Source: Pedobacter segetis
GTDB lineage: Bacteria; Bacteroidota; Bacteroidia; Sphingobacteriales; Sphingobacteriaceae
Direction: 5' to 3'
Length of the DNA: 64,000 nucleotides
Assembly: GCF_016623585.1 (NCBI RefSeq)
Contig: NZ_JAEHFY010000012.1
Coordinates: 82,217-146,216 of the forward strand
Part shown: piece by piece, positions 45,258-54,838 of the stretch
Layout of the letters: every line of letters starts with the position of its first letter
Position numbering within the stretch: the first letter of the stretch is position 1
The notes under the pieces: generated by a model
Database searches by the model: none
What the model saw: only the letters and a program-made list of their open reading frames with translations
Told to the model about the DNA's origin: nothing
Translations under genes and position numbers: made by a program

Positions 45258-45785
45258 TTAGCGTTGAAGTTTAGCATAAAAATCCCAAAGAACTATACCC
45301 GTACTAATCACGATATTAAAAGAATGTTTGGTGCCAAATTGTGGGATCTCTATACAGGTATCTATATTTTGCATCACTTCTTCGCTTACGCCATTTACTT
45401 CATTACCAAAAAACAAAGCATATTTTTTATCGCCTTTAGGCTGATGATTTAATAAACTCACACTATTTTCTGCCTGTTCTATCGCCACGATTTGGTAATT
45501 TTCTTTAAGCACATTTACGGCATCAATCACATTTTCAAAATATTGCCAGTGGATAGATTGGGTTGCGCCCAATGCGGTTTTCTCAATTTCGCGATGTGGA
45601 GGTTGGGCGGTAATGCCGCATAAATAAATGGCCTCTACCGCAAAACCATCGGCTGTTCTAAAGGCAGAGCCTACATTGTGCAAACTACGCACATTATCCA
45701 AAACAATGATAATGGGTAATTTTTCTTGTTCTTTAAATTCATCAACACTTGGCCTATTCAGTTCCTCTAGTTTCAGCTTTCTCAT
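45258..45785 (-). CDS. TrmH/SpoU family RNA 2'-O-methyltransferase
   Basis: A 175-residue SPOUT methyltransferase without an extra N-terminal RNA domain. The three SPOUT motifs are visible: NVRSLHNVGSAFRTADGFAV (motif 1), YALFFGNEVNGVSEEVMQNI (motif 2) and IEIPQFGTKHSFNIVISTGI (motif 3, SAM-binding knot). It would methylate a tRNA or rRNA ribose; which position cannot be told. It is followed by lysS in the same direction after 153 bp. Confidence 0.9.
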   Translation of the reverse strand: MRKLKLEELNRPSVDEFKEQEKLPIIIVLDNVRSLHNVGSAFRTADGFAVEAIYLCGITAQPPHREIEKTALGATQSIHWQYFENVIDAVNVLKENYQIVAIEQAENSVSLLNHQPKGDKKYALFFGNEVNGVSEEVMQNIDTCIEIPQFGTKHSFNIVISTGIVLWDFYAKLQR

Positions 45786-46124
45786 GTTGGCAAATATAGC
45801 ATGGCTTTTAATAAGTTTATGAAGACTGCACCATGATTTTTAACGATTATCGGTTGATTTTTTGCCTAGTTGGTTGTTTTTAGAAGCTCTTTTTTATGCG
45901 ATAAATAAAACACCAATAAGGCATTGGTACTTATCTTGTTATAAAAAAATTAGTCTAAACTTTTTCACAGGATGTTAGAAATAAGGTCTGGTTTAATGTG
46001 CTTAATTGCCCATTAAGCACAAAAACCGGCGATTGATTGATGCTTTAAGCCACTTTACCGGATATAGTTTTGATGTTTTTCTTTTGGGTTTTAGAGGATA
46101 TTGACTTCCCTTTGTAAGTGATCA
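45786..46124. other. 339-bp spacer with a hairpin
   Basis: No gene is seen. A perfect 9-bp stem GTGCTTAAT (45998-46006) with ATTAAGCAC (46012-46020) and a 5-nt loop is present, but neither side has a U tract, so it is not a standard terminator. Confidence 0.5.
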
Positions 46125-46427
46125 TTAAATTTTTGTTCCTTTAATTAGCAAAGATGTTTTAATAGATTGTTCTTTAAGATGTAAAAATTCCCTTCGTTTT
46201 TTGTCTTTTTTAAAGTTCTCAAAGTCTTGTTCGGTATCAAACCCTAAAAAGTGGATTTCATAAGGTTTGTCTGTACCAATTTCGATAAATGATTTTTCAT
46301 CGGGCCTTAAACGAAAGAAAAGCCGCCCATTATACTTCCCAATAGTTGATAGGGCAATATCTTCAAACTGATCAAAAACCTTTTCTTGCCCCGGTACAAT
46401 ATGAATGAGTTGTGTTAAATAAATCAT
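46125..46427 (-). CDS. Small dimeric alpha/beta-barrel protein (DUF1330-like)
   Basis: A 100-residue protein starting MIYLTQLIHIVPGQEKVFDQ and ending KTSLLIKGTKI. The order strand, helix (VFDQFEDIALSTIG), strand (GRLFFRLRP), strand (YEIHFLGFDT) and helix (EQDFENFKKDKKRREFLHL) is that of ferredoxin-like ABM/DUF1330 proteins. These often form dimers and may bind small ligands or act as quinone monooxygenases. The catalytic residues are not recognised. It stands alone between the methyltransferase and the M61 peptidase gene. Confidence 0.65.
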   Translation of the reverse strand: MIYLTQLIHIVPGQEKVFDQFEDIALSTIGKYNGRLFFRLRPDEKSFIEIGTDKPYEIHFLGFDTEQDFENFKKDKKRREFLHLKEQSIKTSLLIKGTKI

Positions 46428-46514
46428 CTGGTTAAATTATTTATGGGGTTTGGGGTTAGCTATGCTTTAGGGATTACCGCATATTATTTATGTTGATCAA
46501 CAAATTTATCTCAA

Positions 46515-48293
46515 CTACAAACTCAACCATTTCTCTAAAACAGTTTTTTGGGCATCAGTAGGTTTTTCTACCTCTTGTATTACCATATTTTTACTGGTAG
46601 ATGGTTTAAATTTTACGATGATGGTTTTTAAAATCCCGTCACGGCCTACCACAAATTCGGCATCTTTATTTATATCTAAATTGGCAACATCTTTTAAAAC
46701 GTCTGTTGTGCGTTGGCCGTTTATGGCCAAAACCTGATCGTTTACATTTAAGCCGCTATCCCATGCACTACTGTTTCTAGAAACAAATGCGATTTCATTT
46801 TTATTGCTTTTGCTAACCGTAATACCCAAATAAGGTTGTTTTGTAATAGGTGTCCTATCTACCAAGGTTAAGCCGGCATACCCTAAATATTTGTTAAAAT
46901 CTAAGCTTTTTGTTCCGTTAATATAATCTGCATAAAACGTATCTAGGTTTTCCCCTGTATATTTTTCAAAAACCAATTTCATCTCTGCATCGGTGTAGCC
47001 CCTATTCTTCTTCTTATAAAACTCGTTATAAGCGTAGCGCATGGCATCATCCAAAGATTGTTTGCCTTCAGATTTTTTGATGATGGCCAAATCTAGCATA
47101 CAGGCTATCAAAGATCCTTTATTATAATATGATACCGTTGTATTCCCACTATTTTCATTAGGTCTGTAATATTTTATCCAAGCATCAAAACTGGCATCGC
47201 TTAAAGATTGTACTTTATTGCCTTGTGAATTTTCAATGGCATTAATATCTTGTTGGATCATATCTAGGTATTCATCCGTATTGATCAGTTTGGCTCTTTC
47301 GGTAATCAGGTTATCGTAATAAGCGGTAAAACCCTCTGCGATCCATAAATTGGTGGTATAATTTTCTTCATCATAATTAAATGGGCCTAATGCGATGGGT
47401 CTTAATCTTTTCACGTTCCATAAATGGAAATGCTCATGGGCAACCAATCCCAAAAAAGATTTGTAGATCTTTTCGTTTTGGTAGCCATCTCTGGTAGCAC
47501 CCAAAACCGTAGAGTTTAAATGCTCTAAACCACCGCCACCAGATAGGTAATTGTGAACTATGAATACGTAGCGTTTATTAGGGTTCTCTCCAAAAATATC
47601 TGTCTCTTTCTCAATTATCTTAGAAATATCGGTTTTTAAGCGTTCTTTGTCATAATTGCCGCCACCCACCATGGCAACTTCATATTTTACGCCTACTACA
47701 TCAAAATCAAACACATCTTGGGTGCCCACTTCTATAGGTGAATCAAACAACCAATCAAAATTTTTCGCATAGTAAGTAAAAGATTTTCCATCCGTCTTTT
47801 CTAAACCGGTAGAAACCTTGTCCCATCCCTTAAAAGGATTAATGCTTACGGTAGCAGGCTCTGCCAAACGCCCATCTACATACATAAAAATACCTGTCGG
47901 CGATAAAAAAGCATGACTATCATCAATAAAACTGGTTCTTACGGAAACTTCAAAACAATAAACCCTGTAATTTATGGTAACAGATTTTTTACCCTTTGTA
48001 TTTATTTTCCAAGTGTTTTTACTGATTTTTTCAACACCGCTAGAGGCCTTAAAAGATTCTACATTTTTAGAAAACTCCCTGATCAAATAAGAACCAGGTG
48101 CCCATACTGGCATTTTAACCAAAATATCGTTTTTGTTTATATTATCGATGGTCATTTTTACATCTGCATAATGTGCTTGGGGTTCTGTAAAAGAAACTTC
48201 AAATGCAATATTGGCTACATTTTCTGCTTTAGCGTTAAGGCCCATAATTATAAATATGAAAAAGATGAAAGATTTAGATAAGTAATTAACCAT
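46515..48293 (-). CDS. M61 family zinc metallopeptidase with PDZ domain
   Basis: A 592-residue exported peptidase. The signal peptide is MVNYLSKSFIFFIFIIMGLN followed by AKAEN. It has an N-terminal beta-rich domain (MPVWAPGSYLIREFSKNVES), the zinc motif HEHFH (residues 286-290) followed by LWNVKRLRP, the third-ligand region WIAEGFTAYYDNL, and a C-terminal PDZ domain (about 485-560: PYLGITVSKSNK, AWDSGLNVNDQVLAINGQR). M61 enzymes are aminopeptidases preferring Gly or Ala. It is a single leftward gene, divergent from marR. Confidence 0.92.
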   Translation of the reverse strand: MVNYLSKSFIFFIFIIMGLNAKAENVANIAFEVSFTEPQAHYADVKMTIDNINKNDILVKMPVWAPGSYLIREFSKNVESFKASSGVEKISKNTWKINTKGKKSVTINYRVYCFEVSVRTSFIDDSHAFLSPTGIFMYVDGRLAEPATVSINPFKGWDKVSTGLEKTDGKSFTYYAKNFDWLFDSPIEVGTQDVFDFDVVGVKYEVAMVGGGNYDKERLKTDISKIIEKETDIFGENPNKRYVFIVHNYLSGGGGLEHLNSTVLGATRDGYQNEKIYKSFLGLVAHEHFHLWNVKRLRPIALGPFNYDEENYTTNLWIAEGFTAYYDNLITERAKLINTDEYLDMIQQDINAIENSQGNKVQSLSDASFDAWIKYYRPNENSGNTTVSYYNKGSLIACMLDLAIIKKSEGKQSLDDAMRYAYNEFYKKKNRGYTDAEMKLVFEKYTGENLDTFYADYINGTKSLDFNKYLGYAGLTLVDRTPITKQPYLGITVSKSNKNEIAFVSRNSSAWDSGLNVNDQVLAINGQRTTDVLKDVANLDINKDAEFVVGRDGILKTIIVKFKPSTSKNMVIQEVEKPTDAQKTVLEKWLSL

Positions 48294-48367
48294 GAATGTA
48301 AGTTTTAAACAAAGTTATAATATTAACCATATTTTGAGATATTATAAATTTTAGGATCTGTAATATA

Positions 48368-48409
48368 GTTGATACCATCAACTAATTTTAAAATTATCGG
48401 ATACTTTTG
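48368..48409 (+). promoter_or_regulatory. Promoter and possible operator of the marR-RND operon
   Basis: TACTTTTG (48402-48409) fits the -7 consensus. An inverted repeat GTTGA-TACCA-TCAAC lies at 48368-48382, near the expected -33, so a bound repressor would block transcription. The predicted start site falls at or near the marR ATG (48415), implying a leaderless or very short leader. Confidence 0.5.
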
Positions 48410-48414
48410 TGTTG

Positions 48415-48900
48415 ATGATTACCCGCAAAAAATATGAAGAACCATTGGCACATCAGCTCATCCAGATCACCAAAAAATACCTGGGTGTACTTGCCGATCA
48501 TTCAAAAGATATCCCATTAGAAAGATACCATTATACCCTTTTATTGATAGATGAAAATAATGAAAGCCTAACCCAAAAAGAGATAGCCAACTTGTTGCAG
48601 GTTGATAAATCTTTTATGGTAAACATGATAGATTATCTAGAAAATAATGGTTTTGTGATTAGAAAGACCAATAATAACGATAGAAGACAATATTTAATCA
48701 AACTAACAGAAAAATCAAAGGGCATTCTACCACAAATTAACCAGGTTTTTGTAGCCGTAAACCAAAAAGCATTAAAAAGTTTGTCCCAAAACACCGTAAA
48801 CTGTTTTTTTGAGGTATTAGAAACGTTACAGAACAATTTAAAAGGAGTTAACATTAACGATATTAAATTAGATTATAAAAATCTAAAATCAAAAGGATGA
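48415..48900 (+). CDS. MarR family transcriptional regulator
   Basis: A 161-residue winged-helix repressor. I use the ATG at 48415 (MITRKKYEEPLAHQLIQITK); a GTG at 48409 in frame overlaps the -7 element. It shows the recognition region NESLTQKEIANLLQVDKSFM, then VNMIDYLENNGFVIRKTNNN and DRRQYLIKLTEKSKGILPQI, the wing with the DxRxxxxxLT motif. MarR proteins bind palindromes and release them on binding small phenolic or drug-like ligands. The gene overlaps the RND adaptor by 4 bp (ATGA), so it probably controls this efflux operon and itself. Confidence 0.92.
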   Translation: MITRKKYEEPLAHQLIQITKKYLGVLADHSKDIPLERYHYTLLLIDENNESLTQKEIANLLQVDKSFMVNMIDYLENNGFVIRKTNNNDRRQYLIKLTEKSKGILPQINQVFVAVNQKALKSLSQNTVNCFFEVLETLQNNLKGVNINDIKLDYKNLKSKG

Positions 48901-49976
48901 AAGTAAAATATATTGTTTACATAGCATTATGCCTGTTATTGGGTTATTTGATCTTCAACAGGATCGCAAAGAATTCTGCAAAGAATGGAGGCGTTAAAGG
49001 CGCACAAAAAGCAGGTTCAGGCTCGATTACAACCGTTAAAGGGGTTATTGTTAAAACACAAAATTTTTCTAACGATATTTCTGTTTCTGGCAGTATTGAT
49101 GCAAATGAGCAAGTTGCCATTAGAAGCGAGGTTTCTGGTTTGGTAAAGCGCATTAATTTTACCGAAGGCAGCAACGTTAGCAAAGGGAGTTTATTGATCA
49201 AGATCGATGATAGCGAATTGCAGGCACAATTGGTACAAGCTATCACCAAAGAAAAGCTGGCTTCAGAAACAGAGAGCAGGGCCGGTAAATTATTAAAGGC
49301 AGAAGCCATCAGCCAAGAAGAATATGATGGCACACTGGCCGAATTGAAATCTTTAAAAGCACAGAGCCAATTAATAAGGGCGCAACTTTCTAAAACAGAG
49401 ATAAGGGCACCTTTTTCTGGTAAAATTGGCTTGAGGAACATATCTGAAGGGGCATATATTACACCCACTACCAACATTACCGATCTGGTAGCCACAAATC
49501 CATTAAAGATTACTTTTTCTGTACCAGAAAAATACGCACAAAGGGTACAATTAGGCGCAGAAATTACCTTTGATGTAGCCGGAAGCAGCAAAACCTACAA
49601 AGCAAAGGTTTATGCTAAAGAACCCGCCATTTCTGTTGATACAAGGTCTTTAACCATTAAAGCAAAGGCAAATAACGATGGTTCTTTACTGCCCGGTACT
49701 TTTGCAAACGTTAATCTCCCATTAGAAAACATTAAAGATGCGATATTGATACCAACGGAGGCGGTTATTCCTGTTTTAAAAGGCAAACAAGTATATATCA
49801 GTAAAAATGGGAAAGCCAAATTGGTAGATGTAAAATCTGATATAAGAACAGATGAAGATATTTTGGTATCTGATGGGCTCTCTGTTGGCGATACCGTGAT
49901 AACATCGGGCATTATGGCCATAAAGGAAGGTGCTGAAATTAAAGTTAATGTTAACAAACCCAAAAATCAGGACTGA
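48897..49976 (+). CDS. RND efflux periplasmic adaptor (membrane fusion protein)
   Basis: A 359-residue adaptor. It has an N-terminal hydrophobic segment (VKYIVYIALCLLLGYLIF), then a lipoyl half (GSIDANEQVAIRSEVSGLVK) with a short coiled hairpin (about 100-160), KAQSQLIRAQLSKTEIRAPF, the second lipoyl half GKIGLRNISEGAYI, and beta-barrel and membrane-proximal domains. It bridges the pump to TolC across the periplasm. There is no lipobox Cys, so it is anchored by its helix. It overlaps marR by 4 bp and the pump gene by one base. Confidence 0.93.
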   Translation: MKVKYIVYIALCLLLGYLIFNRIAKNSAKNGGVKGAQKAGSGSITTVKGVIVKTQNFSNDISVSGSIDANEQVAIRSEVSGLVKRINFTEGSNVSKGSLLIKIDDSELQAQLVQAITKEKLASETESRAGKLLKAEAISQEEYDGTLAELKSLKAQSQLIRAQLSKTEIRAPFSGKIGLRNISEGAYITPTTNITDLVATNPLKITFSVPEKYAQRVQLGAEITFDVAGSSKTYKAKVYAKEPAISVDTRSLTIKAKANNDGSLLPGTFANVNLPLENIKDAILIPTEAVIPVLKGKQVYISKNGKAKLVDVKSDIRTDEDILVSDGLSVGDTVITSGIMAIKEGAEIKVNVNKPKNQD

Positions 49977-52900
49977 TGAGCATATCTACCATAAGTATCA
50001 AAAGACCGGTTTTAGCCATAGTTATCAATCTCCTTTTATTATTGTTTGGAGTTATCGGCTATACTTTTCTAGGCGTTAGGGAGTATCCTTCCATAGATCC
50101 AACCGTAGTATCTGTACGCACAAGTTACCCCGGTGCAAACTCTGATATTGTAGAATCCCAGATCACAGAACCTTTAGAAAAATACATCAATCAAATTGAT
50201 GGAATAAAAAACATATCATCATCAAGTAACCAAGGTTCTAGCTCTATTAACATAGAGTTTGAATTGGGTAAAAATTTAGAAGAAGCAGCAAATGATGTTA
50301 GGGATAAAGTTTCCCAAGCATCAAGGTCTTTGCCTAAAGATATTGATGGGCTGCCCGTTGTTTCTAAGGCAGATGCCAACTCAGAGTCTATCATTTCAAT
50401 GACTATCCAAAGCGATAAAAGAAGCATTTTGGAAGTTAGTGATTATGCCGATAACGTTATCGCTCAAAAGCTGCAAACCATCCCGGGTGTTTCTGCCGTT
50501 CAAATTTGGGGAGAAAAGAGATTTGCCATGCGGTTATGGTTAGATCCAGACAAGTTGGCTTCCTACAAACTTACTCCCTTAGATGTTCGCGATGCCTTGG
50601 ATAAGCAAAACGTAGAATTGCCTTCGGGCAAGATATCTGGCGATAAAACAGAACTAACCGTAAATACAGTCGGAAATTTAACTACCGTAGATCAGTTTAA
50701 TAACCTTATCATCAAAAACGATGGTACAAACATCATTAGGTTAAAGGATGTTGGCTACGCAGAGTTGGGTTCAGAAAATGACGAGACCGCTTTAAGATCT
50801 GGAGGTAAACCTATGGTTGCCACGGCAATTGTGCCGCAACCGGGGGCAAATTATTTAGATATTGCCAAAGAGTTTTATAAAAGATACGATGCGCTAAAAA
50901 AAGAACTCCCGGCAGATTATAAACTTAATATCGTTCTTGATAATACCGTTTTCATCAAACAATCAGTTACAGAGGTTGCCGAAACCTTGGGTATATCTAT
51001 TTTGTTGGTTATCATTATCATTTATCTGTTTTTTAGGGATTGGAGCATCGCCTTTAGGCCGTTGATCGATATACCGGTTTCTTTGGTGGCCACTTTTTTT
51101 GTGATGTACCTCTTAGGGTTTTCTATCAACGTTTTAACGCTGCTTGCCGTAGTTTTGGCCACGGGTTTGGTGGTAGATGATGGTATTGTGGTAACAGAGA
51201 ACATCTACAAAAAAGTAGAAGAAGGGATGTCTCCGTTTGAAGCTGCCATAAAAGGAGCAAACGAGATATTTTTTGCGGTAATATCCATATCTATCACTTT
51301 GGCAGCGGTTTTTTTACCGGTAATATTTTTACAAGGTTTTGTGGGTAGGTTGTTTAGAGAGTTTGGGATCGTTATTGGTGCTGCCGTTTTAATATCTGCG
51401 TTTGTTTCTTTAACGCTTACGCCGATGCTGAACGCCTACTTGATGAAAAACACAAAGAAATCTAAGTTTTACGATAAAACCGAGCCCATCTTTGAAAAAA
51501 TGAACCAAAGTTACCACGAGGCTTTAGAATCTTTCCTTAAAAAAAGATGGCTGGCGTTTCCTATCGTGATCATTTGCGTGGGCATGATTTTTCTTTTCTG
51601 GAAGGTGTTACCAAAAGAAACAGCACCGTTAGACGATCGCAGCACCTTAACTTTAAATGTAACCGCCCCAGAAGGTTCATCGTTTCAATATACCGATAAT
51701 TATATAGCAGATGTTGGGGATTTGATCAGGGATTCTGTACCAGAAGTTGCAGCAAGCCTTTCTTTAACAGCACCCGGATATTCTGGCTCTGGGGCTGCAA
51801 ATACCGGTTTTTATCGTTTACGCCTGGTGCAACCATCAGATAGAAAGCGTTCTCAAGATCAAATTGCCAATGATCTTACCAAAGAACTAAAAAAATTGAA
51901 CGAAGCAAAAACCTTTATTCTGCAACAACCAACAATTGCCGTGGGCAGAACCAGGGGTTTACCTGTTCAGTTTATCATACAAGCACCAAATTTTGAGAAA
52001 TTACGAGAGAAAGTGCCTCTTTTTATGGATGAAATTGCAAAAGACCCAACTTTTGCCAATACCGACGTAAATTTGAAATTCAATAAACCAGAACTTAACG
52101 TAACCATAGATAGAAATAAGGCACAAGATTTAGGGGTTTCCATTATGGATGTTGCCCAAACACTCCAACTATCTTTAGCCGCACAAAGGTTCGCCTATTT
52201 TACCATGAATGGCAATCAGTACCAAGTTATCGGCCAGTTTAATAAGGATAAAAGAAACGATCCTTACGACTTAAGTTCCATATTTGTGAGAAACAATGCA
52301 GGGCAACTTATTCAATTAGATAATTTGGTAAAAGTAGAGGAGAAAAGTAGCCCGCCTCAATTATACAGAAATAACCGTTTTTCCTCTGCCACTGTCTCGG
52401 CCTCTTTAACAGAAGGAAAAACAATTGGAGATGGTATTGCAGCAATGCAAAGAGCCAAGGCTAAGATATTAGATGATAGTTTTACTACAGATTTAGCAGG
52501 CGAATCTAGAGACTTTAGCGAAAGCAGCTCTAATACAACTTTTGCTTTTGGCTTAGCTTTATTATTGGTTTATCTGATTTTGGCGGCCCAATTTGAGAGT
52601 TTTGTAGATCCGGTTATCATTATTATAACGGTACCAATGGCTGTTGCCGGTGCATTCTTTTCGTTATGGTTGCTAGGGCAAAGTTGGAACATCTTTAGCC
52701 AGATCGGTACCATCATGCTAATTGGTTTGGTAACAAAGAACGGGATTTTGATCGTAGAGTTTGCCAACCAATTAAAAGAAAAAGGAGTGCCTGTTGCACA
52801 AGCTATAAGAGAAGCTTCCGTTTCGAGGTTAAGGCCAATTTTAATGACAAGTTTGGCCATTGCATTAGGTGCATTGCCAATTGCGTTGGCATTGGGTGCA

Positions 52901-53074
52901 GCATCAAAAAGTAGGATGAGTATGGGGACGGTTATTATTGGTGGCACCTTGTTCTCTTTATTACTTACATTATTCGTTATTCCATCTATCTATTCTTACT
53001 GGTCTAAAGAATTTAAAGAAAGCGAGGCGGCAAAAGCAGAGAAAGAATTAATTAAGGAAGGTATAGAAGTATAA
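49976..53074 (+). CDS. RND efflux pump, HAE1 (AcrB-like) family
   Basis: A 1032-residue proton-driven pump in the inner membrane with the duplicated layout of 12 helices and two large periplasmic loops. It starts SISTISIKRPVLAIVINLLL, with YPGANSDIVESQITEPLEKY next. The proton-relay Asp pair lies in ATGLVVDDGIVVTENIYKKV. Helix 10-11 motif: MLIGLVTKNGILIVEFANQL with the relay Lys region, then the conserved RLRPILMTSLA. It expels drugs or other lipophilic compounds through TolC. The third gene of the operon; stop and next start are 2 bp apart. Confidence 0.95.
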   Translation: MSISTISIKRPVLAIVINLLLLLFGVIGYTFLGVREYPSIDPTVVSVRTSYPGANSDIVESQITEPLEKYINQIDGIKNISSSSNQGSSSINIEFELGKNLEEAANDVRDKVSQASRSLPKDIDGLPVVSKADANSESIISMTIQSDKRSILEVSDYADNVIAQKLQTIPGVSAVQIWGEKRFAMRLWLDPDKLASYKLTPLDVRDALDKQNVELPSGKISGDKTELTVNTVGNLTTVDQFNNLIIKNDGTNIIRLKDVGYAELGSENDETALRSGGKPMVATAIVPQPGANYLDIAKEFYKRYDALKKELPADYKLNIVLDNTVFIKQSVTEVAETLGISILLVIIIIYLFFRDWSIAFRPLIDIPVSLVATFFVMYLLGFSINVLTLLAVVLATGLVVDDGIVVTENIYKKVEEGMSPFEAAIKGANEIFFAVISISITLAAVFLPVIFLQGFVGRLFREFGIVIGAAVLISAFVSLTLTPMLNAYLMKNTKKSKFYDKTEPIFEKMNQSYHEALESFLKKRWLAFPIVIICVGMIFLFWKVLPKETAPLDDRSTLTLNVTAPEGSSFQYTDNYIADVGDLIRDSVPEVAASLSLTAPGYSGSGAANTGFYRLRLVQPSDRKRSQDQIANDLTKELKKLNEAKTFILQQPTIAVGRTRGLPVQFIIQAPNFEKLREKVPLFMDEIAKDPTFANTDVNLKFNKPELNVTIDRNKAQDLGVSIMDVAQTLQLSLAAQRFAYFTMNGNQYQVIGQFNKDKRNDPYDLSSIFVRNNAGQLIQLDNLVKVEEKSSPPQLYRNNRFSSATVSASLTEGKTIGDGIAAMQRAKAKILDDSFTTDLAGESRDFSESSSNTTFAFGLALLLVYLILAAQFESFVDPVIIIITVPMAVAGAFFSLWLLGQSWNIFSQIGTIMLIGLVTKNGILIVEFANQLKEKGVPVAQAIREASVSRLRPILMTSLAIALGALPIALALGAASKSRMSMGTVIIGGTLFSLLLTLFVIPSIYSYWSKEFKESEAAKAEKELIKEGIEV

Positions 53075-53076
53075 CC

Positions 53077-54387
53077 ATGAAAGCTTTTAATAAATATTTA
53101 ATTGTCGTTTTAGTTTTTCCATTTGCTTCAATTAAGGCACAAGAAAAATTAAGCTTACAGAAAGCCCTTACCATAGCTTTAGAAAATAATTACAGCATAA
53201 AAATCAGTAAAGTTCAAAAAAGCATTTCCTCTAATGATCTAAGCTTGGGAAATGCAGGTTTCTTACCCTCCTTAACAGGTAATTTAAACCAAACAAATAA
53301 CATCCAAACCAGCACCGTAGATTTAGCCTCTGGCGGTTCTAGAAACGCCAACAACGCAAAAACCACAAACCTTAATTACGGGGTAAGTTTAAATTGGAAA
53401 GTGTTTGATGGCTTTACAATGTTTGCCAACTATGATAGGTTAAAAGAGTTGGAAAAATTGGGAGAATTAAACGCCCAACTAACCGTACAAACAACTATAG
53501 TAAACGTAATCAATACCTATTACAACTTAATTAGTCAAGATAATCAGCTACAAGCAACCAAAACGGCGCTAGAGGTATCTCAAACAAGATTAAAGAACGC
53601 CAATAACAGGTATAAACTTGGGAAAGGCTCTAGGTTAGAATTGTTGGCAGCAAAAGTAGATCTGAATACAGACACTACTCAGCTTCTACGTCAGCAAGAT
53701 TTGATAAAAACGATCAAAATACAACTCAATCAATTTTTAGCGAGAGATTTAAGTACAGAATTTGAGATCATCGATGATGTAAATATCGATAAATCTTTGG
53801 TTTATGATGATTTAAAATTAGCGGTTAATAGTAAAAACACCGATATACAGACGGCTAGCGTTAACCAAAAAATAGCCGAGATCTATATTAAACAAATAAA
53901 GGGAAATAGGTACCCCAATATATCTTTAACATCAGGGTATAATTTTTCTCAAAGCACTTCCCCGCCCACGGGTTTTTCTATTAGATCAAATAATAGGGGT
54001 TTTAATTATGGCTTAACGGCATCTATAAATATATTTAACGGTTTTGGGCAAAACAGGTTAGAAAAAGCGGCACAATTAGAACTGCAAAGTGCTAACTACG
54101 ATCTGCAAAGAATCAAACAAGATGTAAACGCCAATTTGTTAACAGCTTATCTCAATTATCAAACAAATTTGAAATTGTTGTTGTTAGAGCAATCTAATGT
54201 AGAAGTGGCAAAAGAAAATTTAGACATTACCTTAGAAAAATACAAATTGGGGAGCATAGTGCCTTTAGAGCTTAGGGAAGCACAAAGGAACTACATTGAT
54301 GCCAACGCAAGATACGCGAATGCCCTATACGTAACAAAAATTTCTGAAGTGAGTATAAAAGAAATAACAGGCACTTTAAGCATTTAA
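53077..54387 (+). CDS. TolC family outer-membrane efflux protein
   Basis: A 436-residue outer-membrane channel. The signal peptide is MKAFNKYLIVVLVFPFASIK followed by AQEK. Two OEP repeats are visible: LSLQKALTIALENNYSIKIS with NAGFLPSLTGNLN in the first half and AEIYIKQIKGNRYPNISLTS in the second, followed by the typical tail YKLGSIVPLELREAQRNYID. It completes the tripartite pump with the preceding adaptor and RND protein. It lies 2 bp after the pump gene, so all four genes form one operon. Confidence 0.94.
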   Translation: MKAFNKYLIVVLVFPFASIKAQEKLSLQKALTIALENNYSIKISKVQKSISSNDLSLGNAGFLPSLTGNLNQTNNIQTSTVDLASGGSRNANNAKTTNLNYGVSLNWKVFDGFTMFANYDRLKELEKLGELNAQLTVQTTIVNVINTYYNLISQDNQLQATKTALEVSQTRLKNANNRYKLGKGSRLELLAAKVDLNTDTTQLLRQQDLIKTIKIQLNQFLARDLSTEFEIIDDVNIDKSLVYDDLKLAVNSKNTDIQTASVNQKIAEIYIKQIKGNRYPNISLTSGYNFSQSTSPPTGFSIRSNNRGFNYGLTASINIFNGFGQNRLEKAAQLELQSANYDLQRIKQDVNANLLTAYLNYQTNLKLLLLEQSNVEVAKENLDITLEKYKLGSIVPLELREAQRNYIDANARYANALYVTKISEVSIKEITGTLSI

Positions 54388-54417
54388 AATTGTAAAATGA
54401 ATAATACATTCTTTTTA

Positions 54418-54425
54418 TATATTTG
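54418..54425 (+). promoter_or_regulatory. Predicted -7 element ahead of the response regulator
   Basis: TATATTTG matches TAnnTTTG, 20 bp before the ATG at 54446. The only upstream TTG is 25 bp away, a little too far. Confidence 0.4.
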
Positions 54426-54445
54426 CTAAAGAATAGAGAATCAGG

Positions 54446-54838
54446 ATGAAATCATTCAAATATAAAAAGGCACTCTTAATTGATGATAATTTTATTGATA
54501 ACATGATCAATGAAAAAATTCTGATAGCTAATGATTTTGCTGAGGAAATTATAATCAAATTATCATGCGCATCTGCAATGTCTTACCTTCAAACACTAGA
54601 AAAAGAAAATGCAGCGTTACCAGAAGTAATATTTTTGGATATTAGGATGCCCATTAAAACAGGCTTCGATTTTTTGGTAGAATTTCAAGACCTTCAATCT
54701 TTTAATAAAGAAGAGATAAAAATAGTAATGCTATCTTCTTCATTAGATCCAAATGATCATAAAAAAGTGATTGAATTTAATAACGTTACAGATTTTTTGG
54801 GCAAACCTTTAACCAGCGATCTTATTAAGGCAATCTAA
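54446..54838 (+). CDS. Single-domain response regulator
   Basis: A 130-residue receiver domain with no output domain. The acidic pocket is LLIDDNFIDN, the phospho-acceptor Asp lies in VIFLDIRMPIKTGF, and the switch Ser/Thr and Lys are in VMLSSSLD and FLGKPLTSD. The class is CheY/Rcp1-like stand-alone regulators, often used in phosphorelays or with orphan hybrid kinases. No kinase is adjacent. The next gene starts at the very next base (stop TAA then ATG), so it is co-translated with the BadF-type kinase. Confidence 0.9.
   Translation: MKSFKYKKALLIDDNFIDNMINEKILIANDFAEEIIIKLSCASAMSYLQTLEKENAALPEVIFLDIRMPIKTGFDFLVEFQDLQSFNKEEIKIVMLSSSLDPNDHKKVIEFNNVTDFLGKPLTSDLIKAI

Noticed and set aside
45998..46020. 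Hairpin as terminator
   Set aside because: No U run on either strand and no gene ending close by.
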